From: JBAZKK01 sp964456925
GTDB lineage: Bacteria > Omnitrophota > Gorgyraeia > Gygaellales > Profunditerraquicolaceae
Assembly: GCA_964456925.1 (NCBI GenBank)
Contig: CAYWCX010000015.1
Location: 1-23,042 of the forward strand
Length of the DNA: 23,042 nt
Reading direction: 5' to 3'
In this document: positions 8,029-15,026 of the stretch, piece by piece
Layout of the letters: each line of letters starts with the position of its first letter
Numbering within the stretch: position 1 is the stretch's first letter
Position numbers and translations under genes: made by a program
Notes under the pieces: model-generated
Databases searched by the model: none
The model's input: only the letters and a program-made list of their open reading frames with translations
Told to the model about the DNA's origin: nothing

Positions 8029-9969
8029 ATGGAAAAATTCAAGGTTACCTTTCATCCCGATAACAAGACCATAGAGGTTGCGAAGGACACCACAATCCTT
8101 ACCGCGGCAGTGTCGGCGGGCATTTACATCAATTCCAGCTGCGGCGGAGACGGCGTCTGCGGAAGGTGCAAGGTTATTATTAAAAGCGGTAAAGTAATTA
8201 CTCAGCCCACCGGCATCATCACCCTTGAGGAAAAGAAAAAAAATATCTATCTGGCCTGCCTTAGCGTCATCCAGAGCGACCTGGAAGTGGAGATTCCGCA
8301 GGAATCGCACTTGAGCCTTGAAGGCCTTACTCCACAGGAAATCCACGCCAGAATAAAGGAGATTTATTCCGACGCCGAAGAAGTAGAGCCGGCTAAGGCA
8401 AGAATCGGTAAGGATATTTTTACCTATTCCCCCCTGACAACCAAGTTATACCTTGCTTTACCCAAACCCGATTTAAACGATAAGGTCAGCGATTTAGAAA
8501 GGCTTTACCGCCAAATCAGCCGCTCCCAGGATATCCCGGTGCTGCACACCGGCCTGTCGAATATCCGCCAGCTCGGCGAATTATTGCGGGATGCGGACTG
8601 GAAGGTTACCGTAACCTTAGGTAAAAGAGAAGGCGCTACCGAAGTGGTGCTGGTAGAGCCGGGAGATACCTCGGCGAGGAATTTCGGTTTTTCCTTTGAT
8701 ATCGGGACCACCACCATCAGCGGCCAACTGGTGAACCTTAACACCAAAGAAATCATCGGCACCAAAGCCACTTACAACAAGCAGATTACTTTTGGCAGCG
8801 ACGTGATTACCCGCATCGTCTATGCCCGGGAGCAGGAGGGATTGGAAAAACTGCACCTGGCAGTAATAGATTGTATGAACCAGATTATCCAGGAGTTGAC
8901 TGAAGAGCACAAGATAGACCTGAACGATGTCGCATCTTTAGTGGCGGCAGGCAACACCACGATGATACATCTGTTGTTATGTATTGACCCTACCCATATC
9001 CGCAAGGAGCCCTATGTCTCTACCTCAAATTTTACCCCTACCATCAGGGCTTCGGAAATCGGGGTGCGTATCAATCCGCGAGGTTTGCTCGCCTGCGTCC
9101 CGGGAGTAGCCAGTTATGTCGGCGGGGACGTAACCAGCGGGGTATTGTCCTGCGGCCTGGACAGAGAGAGCGAGTTAGGCGTCCTTATTGATATCGGGAC
9201 GAACGGAGAGATTGTCCTGGGCGACAGGGAATTTTTAATCTCCTGTGCTGCCTCGGCAGGCCCGGCATTTGAGGGTTCGGGGGTAAGCTCGGGCATGCGC
9301 GCGGCAATCGGCGCAATACAGAAGGTTAAAATTGATACCAGGCACTTGGAGGTCCATTACGAGACCATCGGCAGCGTCAAGCCCCGCGGTATCTGCGGCT
9401 CGGGTTATATTGATATCATCTCCGGCATGCTCAAGGCCGGCCTGTTGGATAAGAGCGGTAAAATTAAAGATGTCAGTCATAAACGTATCCGCGACGCGGA
9501 ATTCGGGAAAGAATTTGTAGTCGCCTTTAAGGAGGAAAACGGAGCTTCTTCGGATATTGTTATCAGCGAGGCCGATATCGAAAATATCAAGCGCGCCAAG
9601 GCCGCGATATATTCTGCTACCGCCTGCCTCATCCGGCATATGAAACTGGATTTTAAAGAGGTAAAAAAGATTTTTATTGCCGGCGGGTTCGGGACATATC
9701 TGGATGTTGACAATGCCGTAAACATCGGTTTGCTGCCCGACGTGGAGCGTAAACGCTTTATCTTTGTAGGCAACAGTTCTCTTGCCGGAGCGCGCCAGAT
9801 GCTTTTGTCTTACGAGGCGCTCGAGAAGGCCGCGGAGATTGCCAGAAAGATAACTTATTTTGAATTATCGATAGAGCCGGGGTATATGGAAGAATATATG
9901 GCAGCGTTATTTTTTCCCCACACCGATTTATTGCGGTTTCCCGGCGTAAAATACAGTAATCATAATTAA
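8029..9969 (+). CDS. acsV: Reductive activator of corrinoid iron-sulfur protein (RACo), ASKHA family
   Basis: RACo uses ATP to drive an electron onto Co(II) of the corrinoid protein when it becomes inactivated by oxidation. From the ATG at 8029 the protein has 646 residues. The N-terminal [2Fe-2S] ferredoxin domain has Cys38, Cys44, Cys47 and Cys77 (SSCGGDGVCGRCK and YLAC). After a linker and middle domain comes the ASKHA ATPase (about 210-640) with FSFDIGTTTISGQLV, VAAGNTTMIHLLL, GVLIDIGTNGEIVLG, PAFEGSGVSSGMRAA and IFIAGGFGTYLD. The frame stays open upstream to a GTG at 7924, but that extension is basic, repeat-derived and unlike the family, so I prefer ATG 8029. AGGAG directly abuts that ATG, an unusually short spacing. 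Confidence 0.93.
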   Translation: MEKFKVTFHPDNKTIEVAKDTTILTAAVSAGIYINSSCGGDGVCGRCKVIIKSGKVITQPTGIITLEEKKKNIYLACLSVIQSDLEVEIPQESHLSLEGLTPQEIHARIKEIYSDAEEVEPAKARIGKDIFTYSPLTTKLYLALPKPDLNDKVSDLERLYRQISRSQDIPVLHTGLSNIRQLGELLRDADWKVTVTLGKREGATEVVLVEPGDTSARNFGFSFDIGTTTISGQLVNLNTKEIIGTKATYNKQITFGSDVITRIVYAREQEGLEKLHLAVIDCMNQIIQELTEEHKIDLNDVASLVAAGNTTMIHLLLCIDPTHIRKEPYVSTSNFTPTIRASEIGVRINPRGLLACVPGVASYVGGDVTSGVLSCGLDRESELGVLIDIGTNGEIVLGDREFLISCAASAGPAFEGSGVSSGMRAAIGAIQKVKIDTRHLEVHYETIGSVKPRGICGSGYIDIISGMLKAGLLDKSGKIKDVSHKRIRDAEFGKEFVVAFKEENGASSDIVISEADIENIKRAKAAIYSATACLIRHMKLDFKEVKKIFIAGGFGTYLDVDNAVNIGLLPDVERKRFIFVGNSSLAGARQMLLSYEALEKAAEIARKITYFELSIEPGYMEEYMAALFFPHTDLLRFPGVKYSNHN

Positions 9970-9972
9970 ACA

Positions 9973-10734
9973 ATGGGCTATGTCATAGCAGTGGCGGGTA
10001 AGGGCGGGACAGGCAAGACCACACTTGCCGCTTTATTGGTGAGGTTGCTGCGGGAAAGCAAGAGCGGTTCGGTATTGGCAGTGGACGCCGACCCCAACAG
10101 CAATCTTGCTGAGGCGCTGGGGGTTAAATCCGAGCAAAGCATCGGGGCTATTTTAGATAAGATTGCCGAAGACCCCTCCAGGATACCTTCGGGTATGCCT
10201 AAGGAGAGGTTTATCGAATACGAAATCCAGACTGCGGTAGAGGAGGCCGAGGGTTTTGACATCCTGACTATGGGGCGGCCCGAAGGCCCCGGTTGCTACT
10301 GCTATGTGAATAACGTGCTGCGTAATATTATGGCCAAACTCATCGGGGATTACGATTATATCGTCATTGATAATGAGGCGGGCCTGGAGCATCTTTCCCG
10401 CCGCACTACCCGCAGCGCAGATGCGATTCTGGTGATTTCGGATGTTACGCCGGCGGGATTAAGGGCAGCCAGGAGGATTATCGGGCTGGCAAGGGAATTA
10501 AAAATTAAAACCGGCAAAAGTTTGCTGCTTATTAACCGCGTTGCGCTCGCGGATAAGTATCGCGCCACAAAAAACAGGAAGGCGCTCGTCGGTTCAGGCC
10601 TTGAATTTCTCGGATATGTGCCTTTGGACAGGGGAATCAGCCGTATCAGCCTTAACGGTAGTTCCATAATGAAATTAGAGAATAACGCGCCTGCCCTGGC
10701 AGTGCTGCGTAAACTAAAAGACAGGATATTATAG
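9973..10734 (+). CDS. cooC: CO dehydrogenase nickel-insertion ATPase CooC
   Basis: CooC-type P-loop ATPases load nickel into the C-cluster of CO dehydrogenase (AcsF is the acetogen homologue linked to acetyl-CoA synthase maturation). The 253-residue protein has the deviant Walker A AGKGGTGKTT at residues 8-17, the VDADPNSNLAEALG switch block, and the paired cysteines Cys108 and Cys110 in PEGPGCYCYVNN that bind the metal at the dimer interface. The IVIDNEAGLEHLSRRT block completes the MinD/CooC pattern. It begins 3 bases after RACo and its stop is directly followed by the acsD start, so the three are surely co-transcribed. Its presence implies a nickel CO dehydrogenase or ACS encoded elsewhere. 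Confidence 0.95.
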   Translation: MGYVIAVAGKGGTGKTTLAALLVRLLRESKSGSVLAVDADPNSNLAEALGVKSEQSIGAILDKIAEDPSRIPSGMPKERFIEYEIQTAVEEAEGFDILTMGRPEGPGCYCYVNNVLRNIMAKLIGDYDYIVIDNEAGLEHLSRRTTRSADAILVISDVTPAGLRAARRIIGLARELKIKTGKSLLLINRVALADKYRATKNRKALVGSGLEFLGYVPLDRGISRISLNGSSIMKLENNAPALAVLRKLKDRIL

Positions 10735-11715
10735 ATGAAAAATGAACCGCTGTTGGAAAAATGGTCAGGTAGAGTGGCGAACGTTACTATCGGCGCCACC
10801 AAAGAAGCGGGCGGCAGCCGTAAAACTACGGTTAAGGTAGGCGCCGAGGAGTCCCTTCCTTTTTTATTCCGCGAGGGTAATATTGCGCATAAGCCGGCCC
10901 TTGCCTTTGAAATCTGGGATGTTTATCCCGCGGAGTGGCCGGCCGAGCTGCTTAATGCTTACGGCGATATTCTGAAGGACCCCCTGCGCTGGGCGAAAAA
11001 ATGCGTGCAGGAATACCGCGCCGGGCTTTTATGCCTGAAACTCCAGGGCGCGCACCCGGACTACGGAAATAAAAACGCCAAAGACGAAACAGGACTGGTA
11101 AAAGAGTTATTAAAGACGACGGACGTGCCTTTGATTATTTTGGGCTGCGGCGATGACGCTAAGGATAACCTTATTCTGCCTGCCTGTTCGGAAGCGGCTA
11201 AGGGGGAACGCTGCCTTATCGGCGACGCGGTGCAGGATAATTACAAGACCCTGACCGCGGCGGTTTTAGCCGACGGCCACAATATCATTGCCGAATCGCC
11301 CATTGACGTCAATATTGCCAAGCAACTCAATATCCTTATTTCCGATATGGGGTTGCCGCTTGAACGTATTGTAATTAACCCAACTATCGGCGCTCTGGGT
11401 TACGGCTTGGAATATGCCTATTCTATTATGGAGCGCGCAAGATTAGCAGCCCTGGCAGGCGATAAAACCCTGGCAATGCCGTTTATCTGTTTAGTGGGGC
11501 AGGAGTCCTGGAGGGCAAAGGAAGCGAGGGCGAGTTCGCGGGAATTCCCTGAATGGGGCGATGAGGCAGCGCGCGGCATAAGTTGGGAGGCGGTTACTGC
11601 CGCGGCATTATTGCAGGCAGGAGCGGATATACTGGTGATGCGCCATCCCAAGGCAATCAAGGAAGTGAATAAGTATATAGAAGAATTAATGAGAAATGAA
11701 TTCCGTAAATCGTAA
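10735..11715 (+). CDS. acsD: Corrinoid iron-sulfur protein small subunit
   Basis: AcsD is a TIM-barrel protein that pairs with AcsC to hold the corrinoid cofactor. The 326 residues match the family length. Recognisable blocks are KWSGRVANVTIG near the N-terminus, GGSRKTTVKVGAE, ALAFEIWDVYP, DYGNKNAKDE, INPTIGALGYGLEYAYSIME, MPFICLVGQESWRAKEA and ADILVMRHPKAIKEVNKYIE. The last six residues and the stop codon (NEFRKS, near 11698-11715) lie within a low-complexity repeat that fills the gap to acsE, so the native C-terminus may have been altered by repeat insertion. The start codon immediately follows the cooC stop. Confidence 0.95.
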   Translation: MKNEPLLEKWSGRVANVTIGATKEAGGSRKTTVKVGAEESLPFLFREGNIAHKPALAFEIWDVYPAEWPAELLNAYGDILKDPLRWAKKCVQEYRAGLLCLKLQGAHPDYGNKNAKDETGLVKELLKTTDVPLIILGCGDDAKDNLILPACSEAAKGERCLIGDAVQDNYKTLTAAVLADGHNIIAESPIDVNIAKQLNILISDMGLPLERIVINPTIGALGYGLEYAYSIMERARLAALAGDKTLAMPFICLVGQESWRAKEARASSREFPEWGDEAARGISWEAVTAAALLQAGADILVMRHPKAIKEVNKYIEELMRNEFRKS

Positions 11716-11788
11716 TTCGTAAATCGTAAATGTAATTTTTTTAAGAAATTACGAGTTACCAATTACGGATTACCAATTACGAATAACT
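11699..11788 (+). repeat. AT-rich imperfect inverted repeat between acsD and acsE
   Basis: Two arms of about 43 bases (11699-11741 and 11746-11788) are built from short units such as CGTAATTCGTAAATCG on the left and ACCAATTACGGATTACC on the right. The right arm read on the other strand matches the left arm imperfectly, giving a long hairpin around a T-run at 11735-11742. The left arm supplies the final codons and stop of acsD. The right arm ends at the acsE start and leaves it without a Shine-Dalgarno. The make-up is that of an expanding tandem or palindromic repeat and not of a protein-binding site. Confidence 0.7.
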
Positions 11789-12577
11789 ATGTTTATTATC
11801 GGCGAATTGATTAACGGGATGTATAGCGATATCGGCAGGGCGATTAAGGAGAAGAATAAGTCCGTAATCCAGACCTTTGCCCTGAAGCAAATTAAATGCG
11901 GAGCCGACGCCCTGGATGTAAACTGCGGCCCGGCATCGCGTGACCCGGCCGGCGATATGCGGTGGTTAATAGAGACTATCCAGGAGGCAACCACTGCGCC
12001 TCTGGCTTTGGATTCCAGCAAGCCACAGGTTATCGCTTCGGGCCTTGAGGTTTTAAAGAATCAGGCGATTATCAATTCCACTACCGCCGATAAAGAAAAA
12101 TTAGACAGACTCCTGCCGCTGGCAAAAAAATATAATGCCAAACTCATCGGCCTGACCATCAGCGCCAAGGGTATCCCGCAAAATAAAGACCAGCGCCTGG
12201 AATTGGCGGCGGAGATTGTAGCCAGCTGCGCTGAACAGGGTTTTCCGGTTGAAAATCTTTATCTCGACCCGATTATCCTGCCGGTCAATGTCGCCCAGGT
12301 CCAGATTAGAGAGATATTGGAGGTTATCGCCGAGTTTAAGATTATCTCAGAGCCCTCGCCCAAGACGGTGGTGGGCTTGAGCAATGTTTCGCAGGGCACT
12401 TCGGCGCGCAGCCTCATCAACCGCACCTTTTTAACGATGGCGGTGGCTTTCGGCCTGGACGCCGCGATCCTTGACCCTACCGATAAAGAACTGATGGATG
12501 CCCTGATTACCGCGGAGCTGGTTTTGAACAAGCAGATCTACTGCGATTCATATCTGGACGCCTATCGTAAAAAATAG
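11789..12577 (+). CDS. acsE: Methyltetrahydrofolate:corrinoid/iron-sulfur protein methyltransferase
   Basis: AcsE moves the methyl group from methyltetrahydrofolate to the cobalt of the AcsCD protein, joining the folate branch to the acetyl-CoA synthase branch of the Wood-Ljungdahl pathway. The 262 residues form one pterin-binding TIM barrel. Blocks visible are FIIGELINGMYSDIGRAI, GADALDVNCGPASRDPAGDM, PLALDSSKPQVIASGLE, IINSTTADKEKLDRLLPLAK, LYLDPIILPV and TVVGLSNVSQGTSARSLINR. The start ATG matches the family but has no ribosome-binding site, only repeat sequence, before it. It is the last gene of the corrinoid set; a diacylglycerol-kinase-like gene follows after one base. Confidence 0.96.
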   Translation: MFIIGELINGMYSDIGRAIKEKNKSVIQTFALKQIKCGADALDVNCGPASRDPAGDMRWLIETIQEATTAPLALDSSKPQVIASGLEVLKNQAIINSTTADKEKLDRLLPLAKKYNAKLIGLTISAKGIPQNKDQRLELAAEIVASCAEQGFPVENLYLDPIILPVNVAQVQIREILEVIAEFKIISEPSPKTVVGLSNVSQGTSARSLINRTFLTMAVAFGLDAAILDPTDKELMDALITAELVLNKQIYCDSYLDAYRKK

Positions 12578-12578
12578 A

Positions 12579-12968
12579 ATGCGAAAACGCGTGCGCCGGC
12601 TAAAACATATTTTTCCTTTACGCGGCTTTACCAGGAGCGCGGAATTCGCCGCCAAGGGCATAATCTACCTTTTTCTCTACCACCGCAATATGCGCATCAT
12701 CTTTATCGCCGGCGCGGTTGCGATGCTTTTGGGAGTAATATTACGGCTGGAGGGGCTGGAACTGGTAGCCCTCTGCCTTACCATTACCCTGGTATTTATA
12801 GCCGAGATATTTAATACTGCCGTGGAATTGATGATTGACATGTTCACCCGCAAAAACCACCCGCTTATCAAACTGGTAAAGGACATTGCGGCAGCGGTGG
12901 TATTGATCGCTTCGCTGAATGCCCTCGCCGTGGGGTTTATACTTTTTATGCGCCGTATCTTAAGATAG
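12579..12968 (+). CDS. dgkA: Diacylglycerol kinase / undecaprenol kinase family membrane protein
   Basis: A 129-residue inner-membrane lipid kinase of the DgkA/UdpK family, which phosphorylates diacylglycerol or undecaprenol for lipid recycling. Three hydrophobic helices are seen near residues 40-58, 60-82 and 105-124. The active-site block AEIFNTAVELMID is intact, as is the helix KLVKDIAAAVVLIASLNALA. The N-terminal amphipathic part (FTRSAEFAAKGIIYLFLYHRN) matches Gram-positive-type family members, which often prefer undecaprenol, so the true substrate is uncertain. It starts one base after the acsE stop and is likely co-transcribed with it, without an obvious functional link. Confidence 0.92.
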   Translation: MRKRVRRLKHIFPLRGFTRSAEFAAKGIIYLFLYHRNMRIIFIAGAVAMLLGVILRLEGLELVALCLTITLVFIAEIFNTAVELMIDMFTRKNHPLIKLVKDIAAAVVLIASLNALAVGFILFMRRILR

Positions 12969-12981
12969 CAAGGAGAGGCGG

Positions 12982-13125
12982 ATGATAAAAAAATTGATTA
13001 TCCTGGCTTTGGTTATAATGGGGGCGTATCTTTTCTATAAACATTTTATGTCCTCCAGCGTAGAGCCCTTTTTTAAGCAGAAGGTCGATATCTTCGGCGT
13101 GAAGGCCCCCGAGGTTAAAGAGTAA
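12982..13125 (+). CDS. Small single-helix membrane peptide, 47 residues
   Basis: ATG at 12982 follows a good ribosome-binding site (AAGGAGAGG, 12970-12978) and opens a 47-residue frame to TAA at 13123. The peptide begins MIKKLIILALVIMGAYLFY, a positively charged start and one hydrophobic helix, then a short polar tail ending PEVKE. I do not recognise it. Strong ribosome-binding site, gap of 13 bases after dgkA and clean stop argue that it is real. It could be a small membrane protein or an uncleaved signal anchor. Confidence 0.6.
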   Translation: MIKKLIILALVIMGAYLFYKHFMSSSVEPFFKQKVDIFGVKAPEVKE

Positions 13126-13138
13126 GATAGTTTAACCC

Positions 13139-13167
13139 TTGACCAGGCAGTATTTATATTGTAATGT
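13139..13167 (+). promoter_or_regulatory. Possible sigma70-type promoter before the PKD lipoprotein gene
   Basis: TTGACC at 13139-13144 is a good -35 match. Seventeen bases later is TAATGT (13162-13167), a weak -10. The stretch between 13126 and 13211 is the only sizeable gap between the dgkA group and the lipoprotein gene and is AT-rich, so a promoter is expected here. The weak -10 keeps confidence low. Confidence 0.35.
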
Positions 13168-13211
13168 ATTACTGATTAAAAGGTATTTTTTAAAGAAAAG
13201 GGGATATCCAT

Positions 13212-14234
13212 ATGAAAAAGACTATCGTGGTATTGATTCTGGCGGTATTGCTGTCGGGTTGCGCGACCTATAAATTCCAGCACGGAGAAAAACCGTACGA
13301 AAAGGGATACGTAGTTTCCCGTAACGGCTACCCCATATTGGAATATACCGCAGGCAGGAACAACAGCGTGCCGGAAGACCTGCTTACTGCCAAGATGCGT
13401 TTCAGGAGGCGCTACCGGCTGGTAGAGTATTACTATAAAAAGATGGGCGAAATCGAGAACCGTTTTAAGGAGACGGTGGTAGACCCACCCTTGATGGCCC
13501 TGAAGTTTTTGGGGGGGATATTGCGCGTTCCTTTTGTGGCAGTCTCCGATTACCGCTATGAGCATAATCCCCGATACCGCGAAGAAATAAAGAAAAGGGA
13601 ACAGGAGCAGGACGAGAGGGAAGCAGCGCGCATCGCCAGATTCAGGGAGTATTTGAGTAATTATATCCAGAAGGATTTGACTTTAGAGCAGCCCGCAGGA
13701 GCGGGGGCAGAGGTTGTTAAAGAGGAGGCTCCGGCGCCGGCCGCAACTGCATTGCCGCAACCGCCTATCCAGCCTCCGGAGCCGCCTGTGCAGGCGCCGG
13801 TTAAGGCAGCGCCCGCGCAACCCCTGAGCCAGCCCTTGACTTCTGCGTTAGAAAGCCCGCAAGAGCTAAGCGGCGAAATGGAGCGGCAACAGAAGATGGC
13901 TGAAGTAATGGAACAGGCAGTTCCGGCGCCGAAGAAAAAAGAATTGCCGGCAATAACATTGCAGCCAAAAGCAATTATCATTGCCAAGCCCGTAAAGGGT
14001 TACGCGCCGTTAAAGGTAAAATTTAACGGCTCCGCCTCCCGCGGCAGCAGCGCCAAAATAACCTCTTACTTATGGGATTTCGGCGACGGGGATACCTCTA
14101 CCAAGCCGAAGGCGGTCAATACCTATTACAGCGGCTCCTACGACCCCAAGCATTTTACGGTAACCCTTACCGTGACCGACAGCCGGGGTAACAGCGATAC
14201 CGCGCACGTGCTCATTGAAGTCCTTAATAAGTAG
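13212..14234 (+). CDS. Lipoprotein with proline-rich linker and C-terminal PKD domain
   Basis: The N-terminus is a lipoprotein signal peptide: MKKTIVVLILAVLLSGCATY with lipobox LSGC, acylated Cys17. Residues about 20-120 are a conserved-looking globular part I do not recognise (KMRFRRRYRLVEYYYKKMGE, PPLMALKFLGGILRVPFVAV). A charged helix (about 120-150) and an Ala/Pro/Gln-rich spacer (about 165-215) lead to a PKD domain at about 255-340 with SYLWDFGDGDTST and LTVTDSRGNSDTAHV. PKD domains usually mediate extracellular protein or polysaccharide contact. It is expected on the outer or inner membrane facing the periplasm or surface. The 340-residue frame has a modest AAGGGG ribosome-binding site. 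Confidence 0.85.
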   Translation: MKKTIVVLILAVLLSGCATYKFQHGEKPYEKGYVVSRNGYPILEYTAGRNNSVPEDLLTAKMRFRRRYRLVEYYYKKMGEIENRFKETVVDPPLMALKFLGGILRVPFVAVSDYRYEHNPRYREEIKKREQEQDEREAARIARFREYLSNYIQKDLTLEQPAGAGAEVVKEEAPAPAATALPQPPIQPPEPPVQAPVKAAPAQPLSQPLTSALESPQELSGEMERQQKMAEVMEQAVPAPKKKELPAITLQPKAIIIAKPVKGYAPLKVKFNGSASRGSSAKITSYLWDFGDGDTSTKPKAVNTYYSGSYDPKHFTVTLTVTDSRGNSDTAHVLIEVLNK

Positions 14235-14260
14235 CAGTCAACGTCGCTAGCTAGTAGGTA

Positions 14261-14295
14261 GTAGTTAGTATGTAGTATGTAGGTAAAAGCAAAAG
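14261..14295 (+). repeat. TAG-rich dispersed repeat, copy 1
   Basis: The stretch GTAGTTAGTATGTAGTATG... ending TAAAAGCAAAAG lies between the lipoprotein gene and the CAU tRNA. A closely similar sequence occurs at 22814-22855 just after tRNA-Tyr. Both are made of GTAG/TAGTA units followed by (G/T)AAAAGCAAAAG. The shared AAAAGCAAAAG end shows they are copies of one element and not independent simple sequence. Confidence 0.7.
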
Positions 14296-14344
14296 AATCG
14301 CTATCTGTTTACTTGATAGCATAGAATAAGCTCTAGCGAGCGAC

Positions 14345-14421
14345 GGCGGCGTAACTCAGCCTGATAGAGTAGTCGGCTCATACCCGATAAGTCGCTGGTT
14401 TAAATCCAGCCGCCGCCACCA
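14345..14421 (+). tRNA. tRNA-Met (anticodon CAU), probably elongator
   Basis: A 77-nt cloverleaf with the CCA end encoded. Acceptor stem GGCGGCG/CGCCGCC is perfect; D stem ACTC/GAGT; anticodon stem GTCGG/CCGAT with loop CTCATAC; T stem GCTGG/CCAGC. G1-C72 pairing and the anticodon stem rule out an initiator tRNA. C38 and the overall look favour elongator Met; tRNA-Ile2 (lysidine at C34) is the alternative, and a tilS gene is nearby. The T loop is TTTAAAT, with U where nearly all tRNAs have C56, and the D loop AGCCTGATA can be read with A at position 19, restoring a pair with U56. A small hairpin, GCTATC/GATAGC (14300-14320), lies just upstream. Confidence 0.93.
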
Positions 14422-14443
14422 GATTTAACAAGAGAAAACCCAT

Positions 14444-14926
14444 ATGGAGAATCAAGATAAAACCAGGGAAGAGGTTGTATCTGAATTGACTTCGGCGCGT
14501 CAGCGGATTTTGGAATTGGAAGCCCGGGAGAAGGCATTAAAAGCAAGCGAAGCAAAATATAGGCAAATGGTAGAGAATGCAAACAGCATTATTTTGATTA
14601 TGGATACCAAAGGCAATATTACTTTTTTTAACCAGTTTGCCCAGAGGTTCTTTGGTTTTCATGAGAAAGAGATAGTGGGCAAAAATGTCATTGGGACCAT
14701 CGTTTCCGAAAAAGATTTATCCGGCGAAGATTTGGTGGCTATGATTAAAGATATCGTGGAAAATCCCGAACGCCATTCCGTAAACGAGAACGAGAATATA
14801 AACAGTAGGGGCGAGCGGGTGTGCGTATTATGGACAAATAAAGCCATCATCGGGGATGACGGAAGTATTAATCAGATTTTATGCATTGGAAACCGGGCCG
14901 ATAGAATCTCCGCCGCAAATCCCTAG
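14444..14926 (+). CDS. Stand-alone PAS-domain protein
   Basis: A 160-residue cytoplasmic protein. Residues about 5-40 form a charged helix that is probably a coiled coil (EEVVSELTSARQRILELEAR, KALKASEAKYRQMVEN), and about 40-155 form a PAS domain (SIILIMDTKGNITFFNQFAQ, FFGFHEKEIVGKNVIGTIV, NENINSRGERVCVLWTNKAI, CIGNRAD). No output domain is attached: no kinase, GGDEF or HTH follows. It may work as a dimeric sensor acting on a separate partner, or may be the remnant of a longer sensor kinase. It begins 22 bases after the tRNA. The ribosome-binding site is weak. Confidence 0.85.
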   Translation: MENQDKTREEVVSELTSARQRILELEAREKALKASEAKYRQMVENANSIILIMDTKGNITFFNQFAQRFFGFHEKEIVGKNVIGTIVSEKDLSGEDLVAMIKDIVENPERHSVNENENINSRGERVCVLWTNKAIIGDDGSINQILCIGNRADRISAANP

Positions 14927-15010
14927 ATGCAACGCTCAATCCTTATATTTATCGCCGCCGTATATTTTATCCCTGCCTTTGCACAAGCTGTTATTTCGCC
15001 CGTGCCTTAA
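14927..15010 (+). CDS. Possible 27-residue signal-peptide-like ORF
   Basis: ATG immediately follows the PAS stop codon and gives a 27-residue peptide, starting MQRSILIFIAAVYFIPAFAQ and ending at TAA 15008-15010. It looks like a full signal peptide with an AFA-QA cleavage site and a seven-residue remainder. There is no ribosome-binding site apart from coupling to the PAS stop. It may be the stub of a lost secreted protein, or fortuitous. Confidence is low. Confidence 0.3.
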   Translation: MQRSILIFIAAVYFIPAFAQAVISPVP

Positions 15011-15026
15011 CAAGAAGGAGGCAATT

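Noticed and set aside
7903..8346. 147-codon minus-strand ORF over the RACo 5' end
   Set aside because: It is a shadow of the repeat block and the ferredoxin domain with no recognisable protein features.
14856..15026. Upstream extension of the cyclic-nucleotide-fold gene
   Set aside because: It overlaps the PAS gene, while ATG 15027 has a strong AAGGAGG site and gives the normal family start.
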